Source of the DNA: Caballeronia sp. Lep1P3
GTDB lineage: Bacteria; Pseudomonadota; Gammaproteobacteria; Burkholderiales; Burkholderiaceae
DNA length: 64,000 bases
Direction of reading: 5' to 3'
NCBI RefSeq assembly: GCF_022879595.1
Contig: NZ_CP084268.1
Coordinates: 405,501 to 469,500, forward strand
Shown: piece by piece, positions 17,668 to 26,657 of the stretch
How positions within the stretch are numbered: the first letter of the stretch is position 1
Layout: every line of letters begins with the position of its first letter
The notes under the pieces: generated by a model
Database searches by the model: none
Told to the model about the DNA's origin: nothing
What the model saw: the letters and a program-made list of their open reading frames with translations, nothing else
Program-made: the position numbers and the translations under genes

Positions 17668-18588
17668 ATGGCCGACACGGTCCAGCCATCCGACCTCAAC
17701 TTCTTTTCCACGCTCGCCGCGTCCGCCAGCATGAGCGCGGCGGCGCGCGAATTAGGATTGACAGCGGCTGCGGTCAGCAAGCGTCTTGCGCTCATGGAAT
17801 CGCGCGCGGGCGTACCGCTCGTCAACCGCACGACGCGGCGCATGGGGCTTACGCCGGAGGGCGAACTGTACCTTCAGCACGCGCGGCGCATCCTCGATCA
17901 AATAGACGAGCTTGGTCAGCTACTCGGCGCCGCGAAGCAAAACCCCAAGGGACTGCTGCGCGTGAACGCCACGCTCGGCTTCGGACGCAGTCATGTCGCG
18001 CCGGCGATATCGCGTTTTGTCAGGCGGCATCCGCATGTGTCGGTGCAGCTTCAGTTGTCGGTCGCGCCACCGCCTTTGACGGACGACACTTTCGATGTCT
18101 GCATACGCTTTGGCGAGCCGCCCGACAGGCGCGTGATCGCGCGGCAGCTTGCGACCAATCGACGCCTGCTGTGCGCGTCGCCGGCATATATCGCGGCGCA
18201 TGGCATGCCGGCGACGCCGCATGATCTGACGCGCCATAACTGCATCGGCATTCGCCAGGGCGACGAGGCCTACGGCGTCTGGAGGCTGACCACGGGGCGC
18301 GGCGCCTCGCGCAAGACCGAAGCGGTACGCATCGAGGGCAATTTGACGACGAACGACGGCGAAATCGCCGTGAAATGGGCACTTGACGGTCACGGCATTC
18401 TGATGCGTGCGCAGTGGGACATCGAGGAATATCTCGCCGATGGCCGGCTCGTGGTTGTACTTCCTGAACACGAGACGCCCAATGCCGACATCTTTGCGGT
18501 GTATACAAAACGCAATCAGATGTCCGCGAGAATTCGGGCTTTCGTCGATTTCATCACAGCCGACCTGACGCACGAACGCGGCGCGTGA
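17668..18588 (+). CDS. LysR-family regulator (divergent to ttuC-like gene)
   Basis: A 306-aa LysR protein: N-terminal HTH (SMSAAARELGLTAAAVSKRLALME at about 18-45, linker to residue 90) and a periplasmic-binding-like effector domain (DDTFDVCIRFGEPPDRRVIARQL). The HTH/effector style is that of the broad Burkholderiaceae DNA-binding group often seen beside tartrate/malate dehydrogenases. It is divergent from the dehydrogenase with two dyads in between, so it most likely activates that gene in response to tartrate or D-malate. The inducer is inferred. Confidence 0.85.
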   Translation: MADTVQPSDLNFFSTLAASASMSAAARELGLTAAAVSKRLALMESRAGVPLVNRTTRRMGLTPEGELYLQHARRILDQIDELGQLLGAAKQNPKGLLRVNATLGFGRSHVAPAISRFVRRHPHVSVQLQLSVAPPPLTDDTFDVCIRFGEPPDRRVIARQLATNRRLLCASPAYIAAHGMPATPHDLTRHNCIGIRQGDEAYGVWRLTTGRGASRKTEAVRIEGNLTTNDGEIAVKWALDGHGILMRAQWDIEEYLADGRLVVVLPEHETPNADIFAVYTKRNQMSARIRAFVDFITADLTHERGA

Positions 18589-18707
18589 CCGTCGCCGTAA
18601 CGCGTCCGTAAGCGACCCAAGGCTGCGGCGCTATACTGAGCATCCCTTCACCCCGACACGAGCCGGACCGCTGCGCCAGGCAGCTAACGGCGCCGCCCGC
18701 TCACAAA

Positions 18708-19919
18708 TTGGCTGAACACGATTTAGAGAAGCTCAGGATCGACCGGGGCGCTTCCGTCGCCGCCATGCCGAGGCGTCGGCGCAACTGGCTGCGTTACGCG
18801 GTCATCGCTGTCATCGTGGCCGTGCTCATCGGCGTGGCCGCCAGGCTCCTTGCGCCGCAGACAGTGGAGACGACTACGGTGACGTCGGTTTATCCATCGC
18901 AGAGCTATACGCTTTTGAATGCAACCGGCTATGTCGTGCCGCAGCGCAAGGCGGCGGTCGCGTCCAAGGCGCAAGGGCGCGTCGAATGGCTTGGCGTACT
19001 CGAAGGCACGCCCGTCAAGGAAGGGCAAATCATCGCGCGACTTGAAAGCGCCGATGTCGCGGCGTCGCTTGCGCAAGCGCAGGCGCAAATCAAAGTCGCG
19101 CAGGCGAATCTGCAATTGCAGCGTGCCGAGCTTGAGAACGCCGCGGCGAATCTCAAGCGTTCACTTGTGCTTGCCCCGCATGGCGCGATATCGGCCTTGC
19201 AATACGATGCGGACCGCTCGCGTTACGACAAGGCCAAAGCATCGGTCAATAGCGAAGAAGCGGCTATTCTTTCCGCAAAGGCCAACGCGCGCGCGGCGCA
19301 AGTGGCCGTCGACCAGACGGTGATCCGCGCGCCATTCGATGGCGTCGTGCTGGAGAAGCACGCGAACGTCGGTGACAACATCACGCCGTTTTCATCGGCA
19401 TCGGATAGCAAGGGTGCGGTCGTTACCATCGCCGACATGAAGACACTCGAAGTCGAGGCCGATGTCGCCGAATCGAATATCGCGCATATCGCTGTCGATC
19501 AGCCATGCGAGATTCAGCTCGACGCATTGCCGGAAACGCGCTTTGCGGGCCGCGTATCGCGCATCGTGCCAACGGTAGACCGCTCCAAGGCAACCGTGCT
19601 CGTGAAGGTCCGCTTTGTCGAGCGAGATGAGCGCGTCTTGCCTGATATGAGCGCAAAGATCGCATTTCTTTCCAAGCCCGTACCGCCCGCAGAAAAGGCG
19701 GCCGTGGTCGCCGTGCAGCCGACGGCAGTCGTCACGCGCGGCGGCAGACATGTCGTGTATGCGATCGAGCATGACAAGGCGCGCGAAGTGCCCGTTGTGA
19801 CGGGGGAACGCATGGGCGACCTGCTCGCCGTATCAGGCGTCAAGCCGGGCGACACACTGGTGCTTGCGCCAGGCGAAAAAATCAAGGACGGCGCCAGCGT
19901 AAGCGTGGCGAAGAAATAA
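18708..19919 (+). CDS. Periplasmic adaptor (membrane fusion protein) of MacA type
   Basis: A 403-aa adaptor for an ABC export system. Order: short cytoplasmic N terminus (AEHDLEKLRIDRG), one TM helix (about 27-47), lipoyl-like halves, a coiled-coil hairpin (about 115-205, rich in Ala/Gln: ASLAQAQAQIKVAQANLQLQ), and a beta-barrel domain (GDNITPF onward). The start is TTG at 18708; this N-terminal KLRIDRG segment is typical of these adaptors, so the TTG is preferred to the ATG at 18765. It begins a four-gene operon with an ATPase and two FtsX-type permeases; an outer-membrane TolC partner is not in the window. Confidence 0.85.
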   Translation: MAEHDLEKLRIDRGASVAAMPRRRRNWLRYAVIAVIVAVLIGVAARLLAPQTVETTTVTSVYPSQSYTLLNATGYVVPQRKAAVASKAQGRVEWLGVLEGTPVKEGQIIARLESADVAASLAQAQAQIKVAQANLQLQRAELENAAANLKRSLVLAPHGAISALQYDADRSRYDKAKASVNSEEAAILSAKANARAAQVAVDQTVIRAPFDGVVLEKHANVGDNITPFSSASDSKGAVVTIADMKTLEVEADVAESNIAHIAVDQPCEIQLDALPETRFAGRVSRIVPTVDRSKATVLVKVRFVERDERVLPDMSAKIAFLSKPVPPAEKAAVVAVQPTAVVTRGGRHVVYAIEHDKAREVPVVTGERMGDLLAVSGVKPGDTLVLAPGEKIKDGASVSVAKK

Positions 19920-19920
19920 C

Positions 19921-20613
19921 GTGAGTACGGCGCCTCTGGTTCATATAAGCCATGTCGTGAAGTCTTATCGGCGCGGGGTACAGACAGTGCCGGTGCTGAC
20001 CGACATCACGCTTTCGATAGCGCAAGGCGATTTCATTGCGTTGATGGGGCCGTCGGGCTCGGGCAAGAGCACACTGCTGAATCTTATTGCGGGCATCGAC
20101 CGGCCGGACAGCGGGGAGTTGCTCGTCGGCGGCGTCGATATCACGCGCTTGCCCGAAGCAGCGCTTGCCGATTGGCGCGCGTCGCATGTGGGCTTCATTT
20201 TTCAGTTCTATAACTTGATGCCGGTGCTGACCGCATTCGAGAACGTCGAGCTGCCCTTGATGTTGACGCGGCTTTCGCGTGCGCAACGGCGTGAGCGCGT
20301 CGCAATGGTGCTCGACATGGTCAACATGAGCGAGCGCATGAGTCACTATCCATCCGAACTGTCGGGCGGTCAGCAGCAGCGCGTTGCGATTGCGCGTGCG
20401 CTTATCACCGATCCGCAATTGATCGTGGCCGATGAACCGACCGGCGATCTCGACCGCAATTCGGCCGCCGAGGTTCTTGCGATGATGCAGCGTCTCAACG
20501 ATCGCCTTGGCAAGACCATCATCATGGTCACGCACGACGCGCATGCCGCGAATGCGGCTAAAGCGCTGGTGCATCTCGAGAAGGGCGAACTCATCGATGG
20601 CAAGGCGCTTTAG
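19921..20613 (+). CDS. ABC transporter ATPase, MacB/LolD type
   Basis: A 230-aa nucleotide-binding subunit. Walker A is GPSGSGKST, the Q-loop lies in FIFQFYNLMP, the signature is LSGGQQQR, Walker B ends in IVADEPTGDLD and the H-loop is MVTHD. All residues are intact. The start codon is GTG, one base after the adaptor stop, and the permease starts 2 bp after its own stop, so the three are cotranslated. It would power export or lipoprotein-like extraction through the adaptor; the cargo is unknown. Confidence 0.9.
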   Translation: MSTAPLVHISHVVKSYRRGVQTVPVLTDITLSIAQGDFIALMGPSGSGKSTLLNLIAGIDRPDSGELLVGGVDITRLPEAALADWRASHVGFIFQFYNLMPVLTAFENVELPLMLTRLSRAQRRERVAMVLDMVNMSERMSHYPSELSGGQQQRVAIARALITDPQLIVADEPTGDLDRNSAAEVLAMMQRLNDRLGKTIIMVTHDAHAANAAKALVHLEKGELIDGKAL

Positions 20614-20615
20614 CC

Positions 20616-21770
20616 ATGTACGTGCTAAAGCTGATCTTGCGCAATGCCACGCGTCATAAGCTGCGCACCGCGTTGACCGTGCTTGGACTCACCATCGCAG
20701 TGCTCGCTTATGGCCTGCTGTACACGGTCGTCGACGCGTGGTACGCGGGTGCAGCGGCTGCATCGAATGCGCGCCTCGTCACGCGTAACGCCATATCGCT
20801 CGTGTTCCCGCTGCCGCTCGCATACGAAAACCGCATACGTGGCGTGGATGGCGTGACGATGGTTGCACGGTCCAACTGGTTCGGCGGCATTTATCGCGAC
20901 CCCAAGAATTTCTTTGCGCAGTTCGCGGTATCGGACAACTATCTCGATCTTTATCCGGAGTTCGTGATCTCGCCGCAAGCGCGGTCCGATTACCAGCGCG
21001 ACCGCAAGGGCTGTCTCATCGGACGTCAGCTTGCAACTCAATACGGCTTCAAGGTCGGCGATGTCATTCCACTCAAGGGCACTATCTATCCAGGCACTTG
21101 GGACTTCGTCGTGCGCGGCGTCATGGAAGGGCGCGATGAATCCACGATCACGCGGCAACTGGTGTTCCATTGGGAATATTTGAACGAGAGCATTCGCAAG
21201 ACCACGAAGCGAAACGTCGATCAGGTCGGCGTGTATGTGGTCGGCATTGACAATCCCGATCAGGCCGCGACGATATCGCGCAATATCGATGCCGTCTTCA
21301 AGAACTCGCTCGCCGAGACCTTGACGGAAACGGAGCAGGCGTTCCAGCTCGGCTTTGTCGCGATGTCGAATCAGATCATCGCGGCCATACGCGTAGTGTC
21401 GTATGTAGTGATCCTTATCATCATGGCGGTGATGGCTAACGCAATGGCGATGAGCGCGCGCGAACGCACCGTCGAATATGCGACGCTTAAGGCGCTTGGC
21501 TTCGGTCCGGGCTTTCTCTCCATGCTGGTCTTTGGCGAGTCGCTTGCGATATGCGCAATCGGCGGCGGAATCGGCATGTTGGCGACGCCGCCGGCGGCTG
21601 TCGTATTCCAGCATGCTACAGGTGGCGTCTTTCCCGTCTTCAAGGTGTCGCACGAAACAATGATGCTGCAGGCCGCATGCGCGTTCGTGGTGGCGCTCGC
21701 GGCCGCGATCGTCCCCGCCGTGCAGGCAAGCCGCGTGCGAATCGTCGAAGGCTTGCGGGCGATCGGCTAA
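20616..21770 (+). CDS. ABC transporter permease (FtsX/MacB type), subunit 1
   Basis: A 384-aa permease with one N-terminal TM helix (about 17-37), a large periplasmic domain (about 40-260) and three C-terminal TM helices (about 265-290, 310-335, 350-370), the FtsX-like arrangement. The ending PAVQASRVRIVEGLRAIG is the usual cytoplasmic tail. It pairs with a second permease 10 bp downstream, so the complex is probably heterodimeric rather than built from one MacB polypeptide. Confidence 0.85.
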   Translation: MYVLKLILRNATRHKLRTALTVLGLTIAVLAYGLLYTVVDAWYAGAAAASNARLVTRNAISLVFPLPLAYENRIRGVDGVTMVARSNWFGGIYRDPKNFFAQFAVSDNYLDLYPEFVISPQARSDYQRDRKGCLIGRQLATQYGFKVGDVIPLKGTIYPGTWDFVVRGVMEGRDESTITRQLVFHWEYLNESIRKTTKRNVDQVGVYVVGIDNPDQAATISRNIDAVFKNSLAETLTETEQAFQLGFVAMSNQIIAAIRVVSYVVILIIMAVMANAMAMSARERTVEYATLKALGFGPGFLSMLVFGESLAICAIGGGIGMLATPPAAVVFQHATGGVFPVFKVSHETMMLQAACAFVVALAAAIVPAVQASRVRIVEGLRAIG

Positions 21771-21780
21771 GGAAGCGACG

Positions 21781-22947
21781 ATGGCCATTCCCGTCTCTTA
21801 CGTTGCGCGCAATCTCTGGGCGCGCCGTCTCACGACGATGTTGACCGCAAGCGGCCTTGCGCTCGTCGTGTTCGTGTTCGCGACTGTCCTCATGCTCGAT
21901 GCGGGCCTCAAGAAGACGCTGGTATCGACGGGCGAGCGCGATAACGTGGTTGTCATTCGCAAGGGCGCGGAAACGGAAATTCAAAGCTCCATAGACCGCG
22001 CGCAGGCTAACGTGATCGAGATGCATCCCGCTGTCGCGATGACTGATGCAGGCAAGCCGTTCGCATCGAAAGAAACGGTGGTCCTCATCTCGCTTACCAA
22101 GCTCGGTACGAACACGCCAGCCAACGTGGTTATTCGCGGCGTGTCGACGGCAGGCGTGCAACTGCGCCCGCAAGTCAGGCTCACGGCAGGCCGCATGTTC
22201 AGGCCCGGAGCGTCCGAGATCATCGTAGGAAGCAGCATTGCCAAGGGCTTCGCCGGAACGCGCATTGGAGAACATTTGCGCTTTGCACAGCGCGACTGGA
22301 CTGTCGTCGGTCATTTCGATGCGGGCGGCAGTGGCTTCGACTCGGAAATGTGGGGCGATGTCGATCAACTCATGCAGTCGTTTCGTCGCACGACTTATTC
22401 GTCGATGATCGTGCGCCTCGCTCGCGGCGATGCCTTCGAGCGTTTCAGAAGCGATATCGACGTCGATCCGCGCCTCGCCGACGAAGCTAAGCGCGAGCAA
22501 GTCTTCTATGGCGATCAGTCCAAGGCGCTTTCGACGTTCATCAATATTCTTGGCTTTACGCTTTCCACTATCTTTTCCATTGCCGCGATGATTGGCGCAA
22601 TGATCACGATGTACGCGTCGGTGGCTAGCCGCGTCGCGGAAATCGGCACCTTGCGCGCGCTCGGCTTCAAGCGCAGCGACGTGCTGCTCGCCTTTCTGCT
22701 CGAAGCGTTGCTGCTCGGATTCGTGGGCGGCATGGCGGGCCTGTGCTGTGCCGCATTGATGCAATTCGCTTCCTTCTCGACGACGAATTTTCAGACCTTC
22801 GCCGACTTGTCCTTCCGCTTCATTCTCACGCCGTCGGTCGTGATTCGGACTGTGGTCTTTTCGCTCATCATGGGCTTCGTCGGTGGCTTCCTGCCTGCGC
22901 TTAGGGCATCGCGGATGAACATCGTGGACGCATTGCGCGCGCGTTGA
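21781..22947 (+). CDS. ABC transporter permease (FtsX/MacB type), subunit 2
   Basis: A 388-aa FtsX-type permease, a diverged copy of the preceding gene: N-terminal TM (about 18-40), periplasmic domain, and three C-terminal TM helices, ending in PALRASRMNIVDALRAR, which parallels the end of subunit 1. It follows AAGGAAGCGACG, a good RBS. Last gene of the operon, convergent with the DUF2278 gene 14 bp away; no strong terminator is visible in that gap. Confidence 0.85.
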   Translation: MAIPVSYVARNLWARRLTTMLTASGLALVVFVFATVLMLDAGLKKTLVSTGERDNVVVIRKGAETEIQSSIDRAQANVIEMHPAVAMTDAGKPFASKETVVLISLTKLGTNTPANVVIRGVSTAGVQLRPQVRLTAGRMFRPGASEIIVGSSIAKGFAGTRIGEHLRFAQRDWTVVGHFDAGGSGFDSEMWGDVDQLMQSFRRTTYSSMIVRLARGDAFERFRSDIDVDPRLADEAKREQVFYGDQSKALSTFINILGFTLSTIFSIAAMIGAMITMYASVASRVAEIGTLRALGFKRSDVLLAFLLEALLLGFVGGMAGLCCAALMQFASFSTTNFQTFADLSFRFILTPSVVIRTVVFSLIMGFVGGFLPALRASRMNIVDALRAR

Positions 22948-22961
22948 ATGCGCTAATTCTC

Positions 22962-23630
22962 TTAGACGGGATTGCCGCTATCATCGGTCTTCGTCGCTTG
23001 CGTGGCGAAGCGAACGAAGAGCGCGAAAGTCTCGCCGTCCGAGAAACGGATGAACAGTGCGCCGTCGCCGTTGATGCGATTGTCGTCTGCGAAACGCCCT
23101 GAATTTCCCTGCATCATATGAATGTCGTGGACGCCGCGGCCTAAGGAAAAGACCAGCGGCTCGCGCGTTGCGTAATCGTCGAACTTGTCGCCGATGGCGA
23201 CTACCACCGCATGCGTGTCTGCCTTCGCGCGCTGAATCTGTGCGTCTAGCAAGGCGGAAAGTGTGCCGCTGTTTCCGTCCGGGGCGATGGGGGCCATTCG
23301 ATCCAGCGGAAACAGATCGTCGCGCAGATAGTCCAGTCCTTCACCGTTTTCGCCGATGCTTAAAGCAGTGAATCCTTGGGCGCCCGCAAAGCGCTTCGCC
23401 AGCCCGAGCTTGGTATCGTTGGCATAGTGTTCGTCGCTGTAGGCAAGCACCTCGCTTCCCTCCACCGAACGAATATTCACCGCAATGCGATACGGCGTGC
23501 CGGCTGCATCGACCAGAATCTCGTAGTGCGGTGAACTGCCGTTAGGATTTTCTTTTCCGTCCGTGACGCGGCCAACCAGTGCGCCATAAACGTACTTCGA
23601 TGCAGCGGGGCGAAATCGTTCCATCGTCAT
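22962..23630 (-). CDS. DUF2278-family protein
   Basis: A 222-aa protein resembling the DUF2278 (YukJ-like) family: YGALVGRVTDGK at the start, HYEILVDAAGTPYRIAVNIRS, then DDLFPLDRMAPIAPDG and the DIHMMQGNSG segment that is the most conserved part. No enzymatic role is established for the family. The sequence is soluble, with no signal peptide or TM. The ATG at 23630 has AAAGGA upstream; a second ATG at 23624 is possible. It has no operon partner. Confidence 0.7.
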   Translation of the reverse strand: MTMERFRPAASKYVYGALVGRVTDGKENPNGSSPHYEILVDAAGTPYRIAVNIRSVEGSEVLAYSDEHYANDTKLGLAKRFAGAQGFTALSIGENGEGLDYLRDDLFPLDRMAPIAPDGNSGTLSALLDAQIQRAKADTHAVVVAIGDKFDDYATREPLVFSLGRGVHDIHMMQGNSGRFADDNRINGDGALFIRFSDGETFALFVRFATQATKTDDSGNPV

Positions 23631-23815
23631 ACCGTCCTTTGGGTCGCAATTTCATAGACCTCTGAGCCAGTCGTCGCTTAACTGCATGAGCGACGCCCTC
23701 AACGACAACGTTTGCGGAATCTTTTACCACGTTACCTGCTGCAAAAGACGACAAAACGAAAGCGGCTCGAGCAGCCAAGTGGTATCTTGCGAAAACTTCA
23801 AAGCGGGGAAGTCCC

Positions 23816-24088
23816 ATGCGCAGCCATCTCATCAATGGCGCGGCCAAATCAGCGCTCGACGCGCAGATCATGGCGTTCGTGTCCAAACAGGCGGCGTGTC
23901 CACCGGGGCCGAGCGTCGACTTGCGCGTGGGACTCAAAAACGAAGGCGGCGCGCTTTACCGGATCATCACGGCCAATGGAATGATCGAGTTGATTCGCGC
24001 CGACAAGTTCCTTGCGAGCCTTGGGTGCCTCGAAGAATTCACCGACGAATTCGACTGCCTCTTCAGCGTGCCCGCTATGCGCATTTGA
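23816..24088 (+). CDS. Small hypothetical protein (90 aa)
   Basis: I recognise no family. The ATG is preceded by GGGGAAG at 4 nt spacing. The product is a compact soluble 90-aa protein with three Cys (AACPPGP, LGCLEE, FDCLF) and no TM segment. It is divergent from the DUF2278 gene and convergent with the GH2 gene. A short AAAGCG/CGCTTT hairpin follows the stop and could serve as a weak terminator. Confidence 0.5.
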   Translation: MRSHLINGAAKSALDAQIMAFVSKQAACPPGPSVDLRVGLKNEGGALYRIITANGMIELIRADKFLASLGCLEEFTDEFDCLFSVPAMRI

Positions 24089-24116
24089 ACAAAAGCGTTC
24101 ACGCTTTACCATTGAC

Positions 24117-26594
24117 TCATGCGCGATAAGCCGCCGCGCGACTTCCATTGATCGCAAGCACTTCACCCTCGGGCGCGAAGTGTCCATTCGCACTGCGCGC
24201 AACGAGCGGAATGCGTCGGCTGGTCCCCGGGGCAAGATGAAACCAGTCCATACTCGCGTGGTAGTTCGCATCGACCACATGGACCCAGCGCGCAAGTTGC
24301 GTAGTGGATACTTCAAGAAACCAACCGTCATCGCTTCTTTGAACGGTCGCGCTCAAGCCCAGATCGTGGCGTTCACTTACGGAGGAATCGGGGAAATGAA
24401 AAGCCTCTGAAAGCGTCACCCCGGAATCCGCATCCAGCAGTCGGACGTGCGTTGCGTCATGAGCACGCGGGCCAAAGCGGTATGCGTAAGCGATGTCGAA
24501 GAAAGCGCCGATCAACTCACTCGAATTGATACGTTCGACACTGCGCGGCGCCAAGACGATCTCACGCGAACCGCCTGCGACCTTGACAGCGCCATCGCGC
24601 AGGCAGGTCAATTCCACGCGAGCGCGAATGTCCCGAGCGCTCTCGTTCACCATATGAACGTCCAGGCCGTCGAGGCCTTCATCGGTGACAACCACTTGTA
24701 CGGGCTGCAGCACACGAGCAAGACCGTGCAGCGCGCTCTTGGGAACGCCGAACGCATCGATCACGCCCCAACCCGCGCCCGCGCGCAGGTCCAGCAAATT
24801 CCACACGATGCCGCCGGCACAAGACGAGCCCTTGCGACGCCACTCCGCGAAGACGGCGCCCATGACATCCGCGACCACAGCGCGCGACAAAGTCAGATAC
24901 CGCTCGGGATCTTCATACCTCACGCGAGCGACATCGATGCCATAGAGCGTGCGCAAATAGTGCTCGCGCACATCGTCGAAATCCCACGCCGCGCCAGGAT
25001 CGCGCGGCACGCCGATTTTCCAGCGCGGTTCGTGCGGTCGCGATGCGTTAGGCACGGCGCGCAAGGCTACGTCGTCCGGTACGTTGGCGAATGCGAGGCA
25101 CTCGGACGCGAATCGAACTTGTGCGCGACGCGCATCGTCGAAAGGGCGTTGATAGGCGCCTACGCCGTAGTAGTGCGTGACACCGCCGCGAGTGCCAAAA
25201 GGCATTGAAACTCTGTCGCCCGATGCCGCGCTCGGTGAATTGACAACGTAAGGAACATCGGGGCGAATCGCGGCGATGATCGAAGGCAATTGCGCGGTGA
25301 AGAGCGGCTGCTGATAGGCGTCGAAAGGAAGTCCAAGCATGGCCGCCTGCTGATGCACTTCGCTTCCACCGCACAACACCGCAAGCGATGCAAACCGGCG
25401 TGTGCGCCTGAGAAAGTCTTCCGCTTCACGCTGTACGCTGAGCGTGAATGCTTCATCGGTCGGATAGTCGAAATTGGCAAAAGCGAAGTCCTGCCAGACG
25501 AGAATGCCATGTGTGTCGGCAAGCTCGTAGAAAGCGTTCGATTCATAGAGCGTCGTGCCGCTTACCCGAATGATATTGAGTCCCACTTGACGGCAATGCT
25601 TGAAAATCGAATCGAGCTTTTCGCGCGGGGCATCTAGTGCGACGATATCAGCCGATGTCCAGCACGCTCCGCGAGCAAAGACCGGTACGCCATTCACTAC
25701 GATCTGAAAGCCTGCGCCATCCGAACCGCGGTCGATCTCGATGGTGCGAAAGCCGACTTCGCCGAGCGCAATCTCTTCATACGATGCGCCAATGAGTTTT
25801 ACGCCATAACGCGCCGGTTCGCCGTGCGTATGAGGCCACCAAAGGCGTGCTTGCGGCACGCGTACGCGCGCGATGGCCGTATGCGCGTCCTTCCAGGCAA
25901 GCGCGGCGGACACCTCGCCACACGCGATGCGCATGTCGCGGGGCGCTTGCGCATGGAAGAACCGCACAGTGACATCGAGCAGACCGTCGGCGCCATTGAC
26001 GCGCGGTGTCATCTCCACGCGATCAATCGACGTTTGCGACTCGCCGATCAATTCGACAGGACGCCACGGACCGACTGGCTGAATCGTCGGGCACCAGCCT
26101 GGCATGTGGCCGAGCAGCGTCGTGCGAACGTTGCGCAAGGTCGCGGGTTGCGCGAGCTTGGGCCGCCAGCGCGCGCGGCCGCGCTTAGCCGCAAGCGCTG
26201 CTGCAATCGATCGAAAGCAGATAAAGAGCGTCGTGTGACCAGTGAATTCGATATCGAGTTCGTGCTCGACAAACATCGAATCGGATTCGAGCAGCTTGCG
26301 CTCGTCCATCCAGATTTCGGCGACCGTCGCGAGTCCGTTGAAGCGCAAGCGCCGCTTGCCGTGCGCGTCTAACGTAATGCGATACCAATGATCGGAGAGT
26401 GCAAAAGGCTGCGCGAGCGCGTCTTCTTTAGCGCCTGCCGCGCGATGTGCCGACGCAATCGTTCCCGGCACCGGTGCATCGATCCAGTTCGTGTAAGCGT
26501 CGAGTGCAGCAGGCGTGGCGCATGCGCCCGCAGGGGTGCTCACGCATTGCCAGCCGGCGTCCAGGCGGCGCGGCGCGAACGGCGAGACGTGCAT
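24117..26594 (-). CDS. GH2 beta-mannosidase-like glycoside hydrolase
   Basis: An 825-aa cytoplasmic protein with the beta-mannosidase form of GH2: N-terminal jelly-roll (about 10-170), Ig-like domains (about 180-290), TIM barrel (about 295-600) and C-terminal beta domains. The barrel keeps two Glu at the catalytic positions: E412 in LCGGSEVHQQ and E498 in RFASECLAF. The acid/base motif reads GGSE where beta-mannosidases usually have GNNE, so activity or specificity may differ. No signal peptide. It follows the DUF1839 gene by 62 bp with a long hairpin between, as the last gene of the carrier-protein island. Confidence 0.78.
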   Translation of the reverse strand: MHVSPFAPRRLDAGWQCVSTPAGACATPAALDAYTNWIDAPVPGTIASAHRAAGAKEDALAQPFALSDHWYRITLDAHGKRRLRFNGLATVAEIWMDERKLLESDSMFVEHELDIEFTGHTTLFICFRSIAAALAAKRGRARWRPKLAQPATLRNVRTTLLGHMPGWCPTIQPVGPWRPVELIGESQTSIDRVEMTPRVNGADGLLDVTVRFFHAQAPRDMRIACGEVSAALAWKDAHTAIARVRVPQARLWWPHTHGEPARYGVKLIGASYEEIALGEVGFRTIEIDRGSDGAGFQIVVNGVPVFARGACWTSADIVALDAPREKLDSIFKHCRQVGLNIIRVSGTTLYESNAFYELADTHGILVWQDFAFANFDYPTDEAFTLSVQREAEDFLRRTRRFASLAVLCGGSEVHQQAAMLGLPFDAYQQPLFTAQLPSIIAAIRPDVPYVVNSPSAASGDRVSMPFGTRGGVTHYYGVGAYQRPFDDARRAQVRFASECLAFANVPDDVALRAVPNASRPHEPRWKIGVPRDPGAAWDFDDVREHYLRTLYGIDVARVRYEDPERYLTLSRAVVADVMGAVFAEWRRKGSSCAGGIVWNLLDLRAGAGWGVIDAFGVPKSALHGLARVLQPVQVVVTDEGLDGLDVHMVNESARDIRARVELTCLRDGAVKVAGGSREIVLAPRSVERINSSELIGAFFDIAYAYRFGPRAHDATHVRLLDADSGVTLSEAFHFPDSSVSERHDLGLSATVQRSDDGWFLEVSTTQLARWVHVVDANYHASMDWFHLAPGTSRRIPLVARSANGHFAPEGEVLAINGSRAAAYRA

Positions 26595-26620
26595 AGCCTT
26601 TCCTTGAAATTCTTGAAGGC

Positions 26621-26657
26621 AAGACTTGGGCCGCGCTAGGCGCGCGGCTCAAGTCTT
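26621..26657 (-). terminator. Long hairpin between DUF1839 and GH2 genes
   Basis: AAGACTTGGGCCGCG (26621-26635) and CGCGGCTCAAGTCTT (26643-26657) form a 15-bp stem with one mismatch/wobble and a 7-nt loop, overlapping the DUF1839 stop codon. No T-run follows on the minus strand, so it may attenuate or protect mRNA rather than end transcription. It would lower GH2 expression relative to upstream genes. Confidence 0.55.

Noticed and set aside
24092..24107. AAAGCG/CGCTTT hairpin between the small hypothetical and GH2 genes
   Set aside because: The stem is only 6 bp and AT-rich; too weak to list as a terminator on its own.
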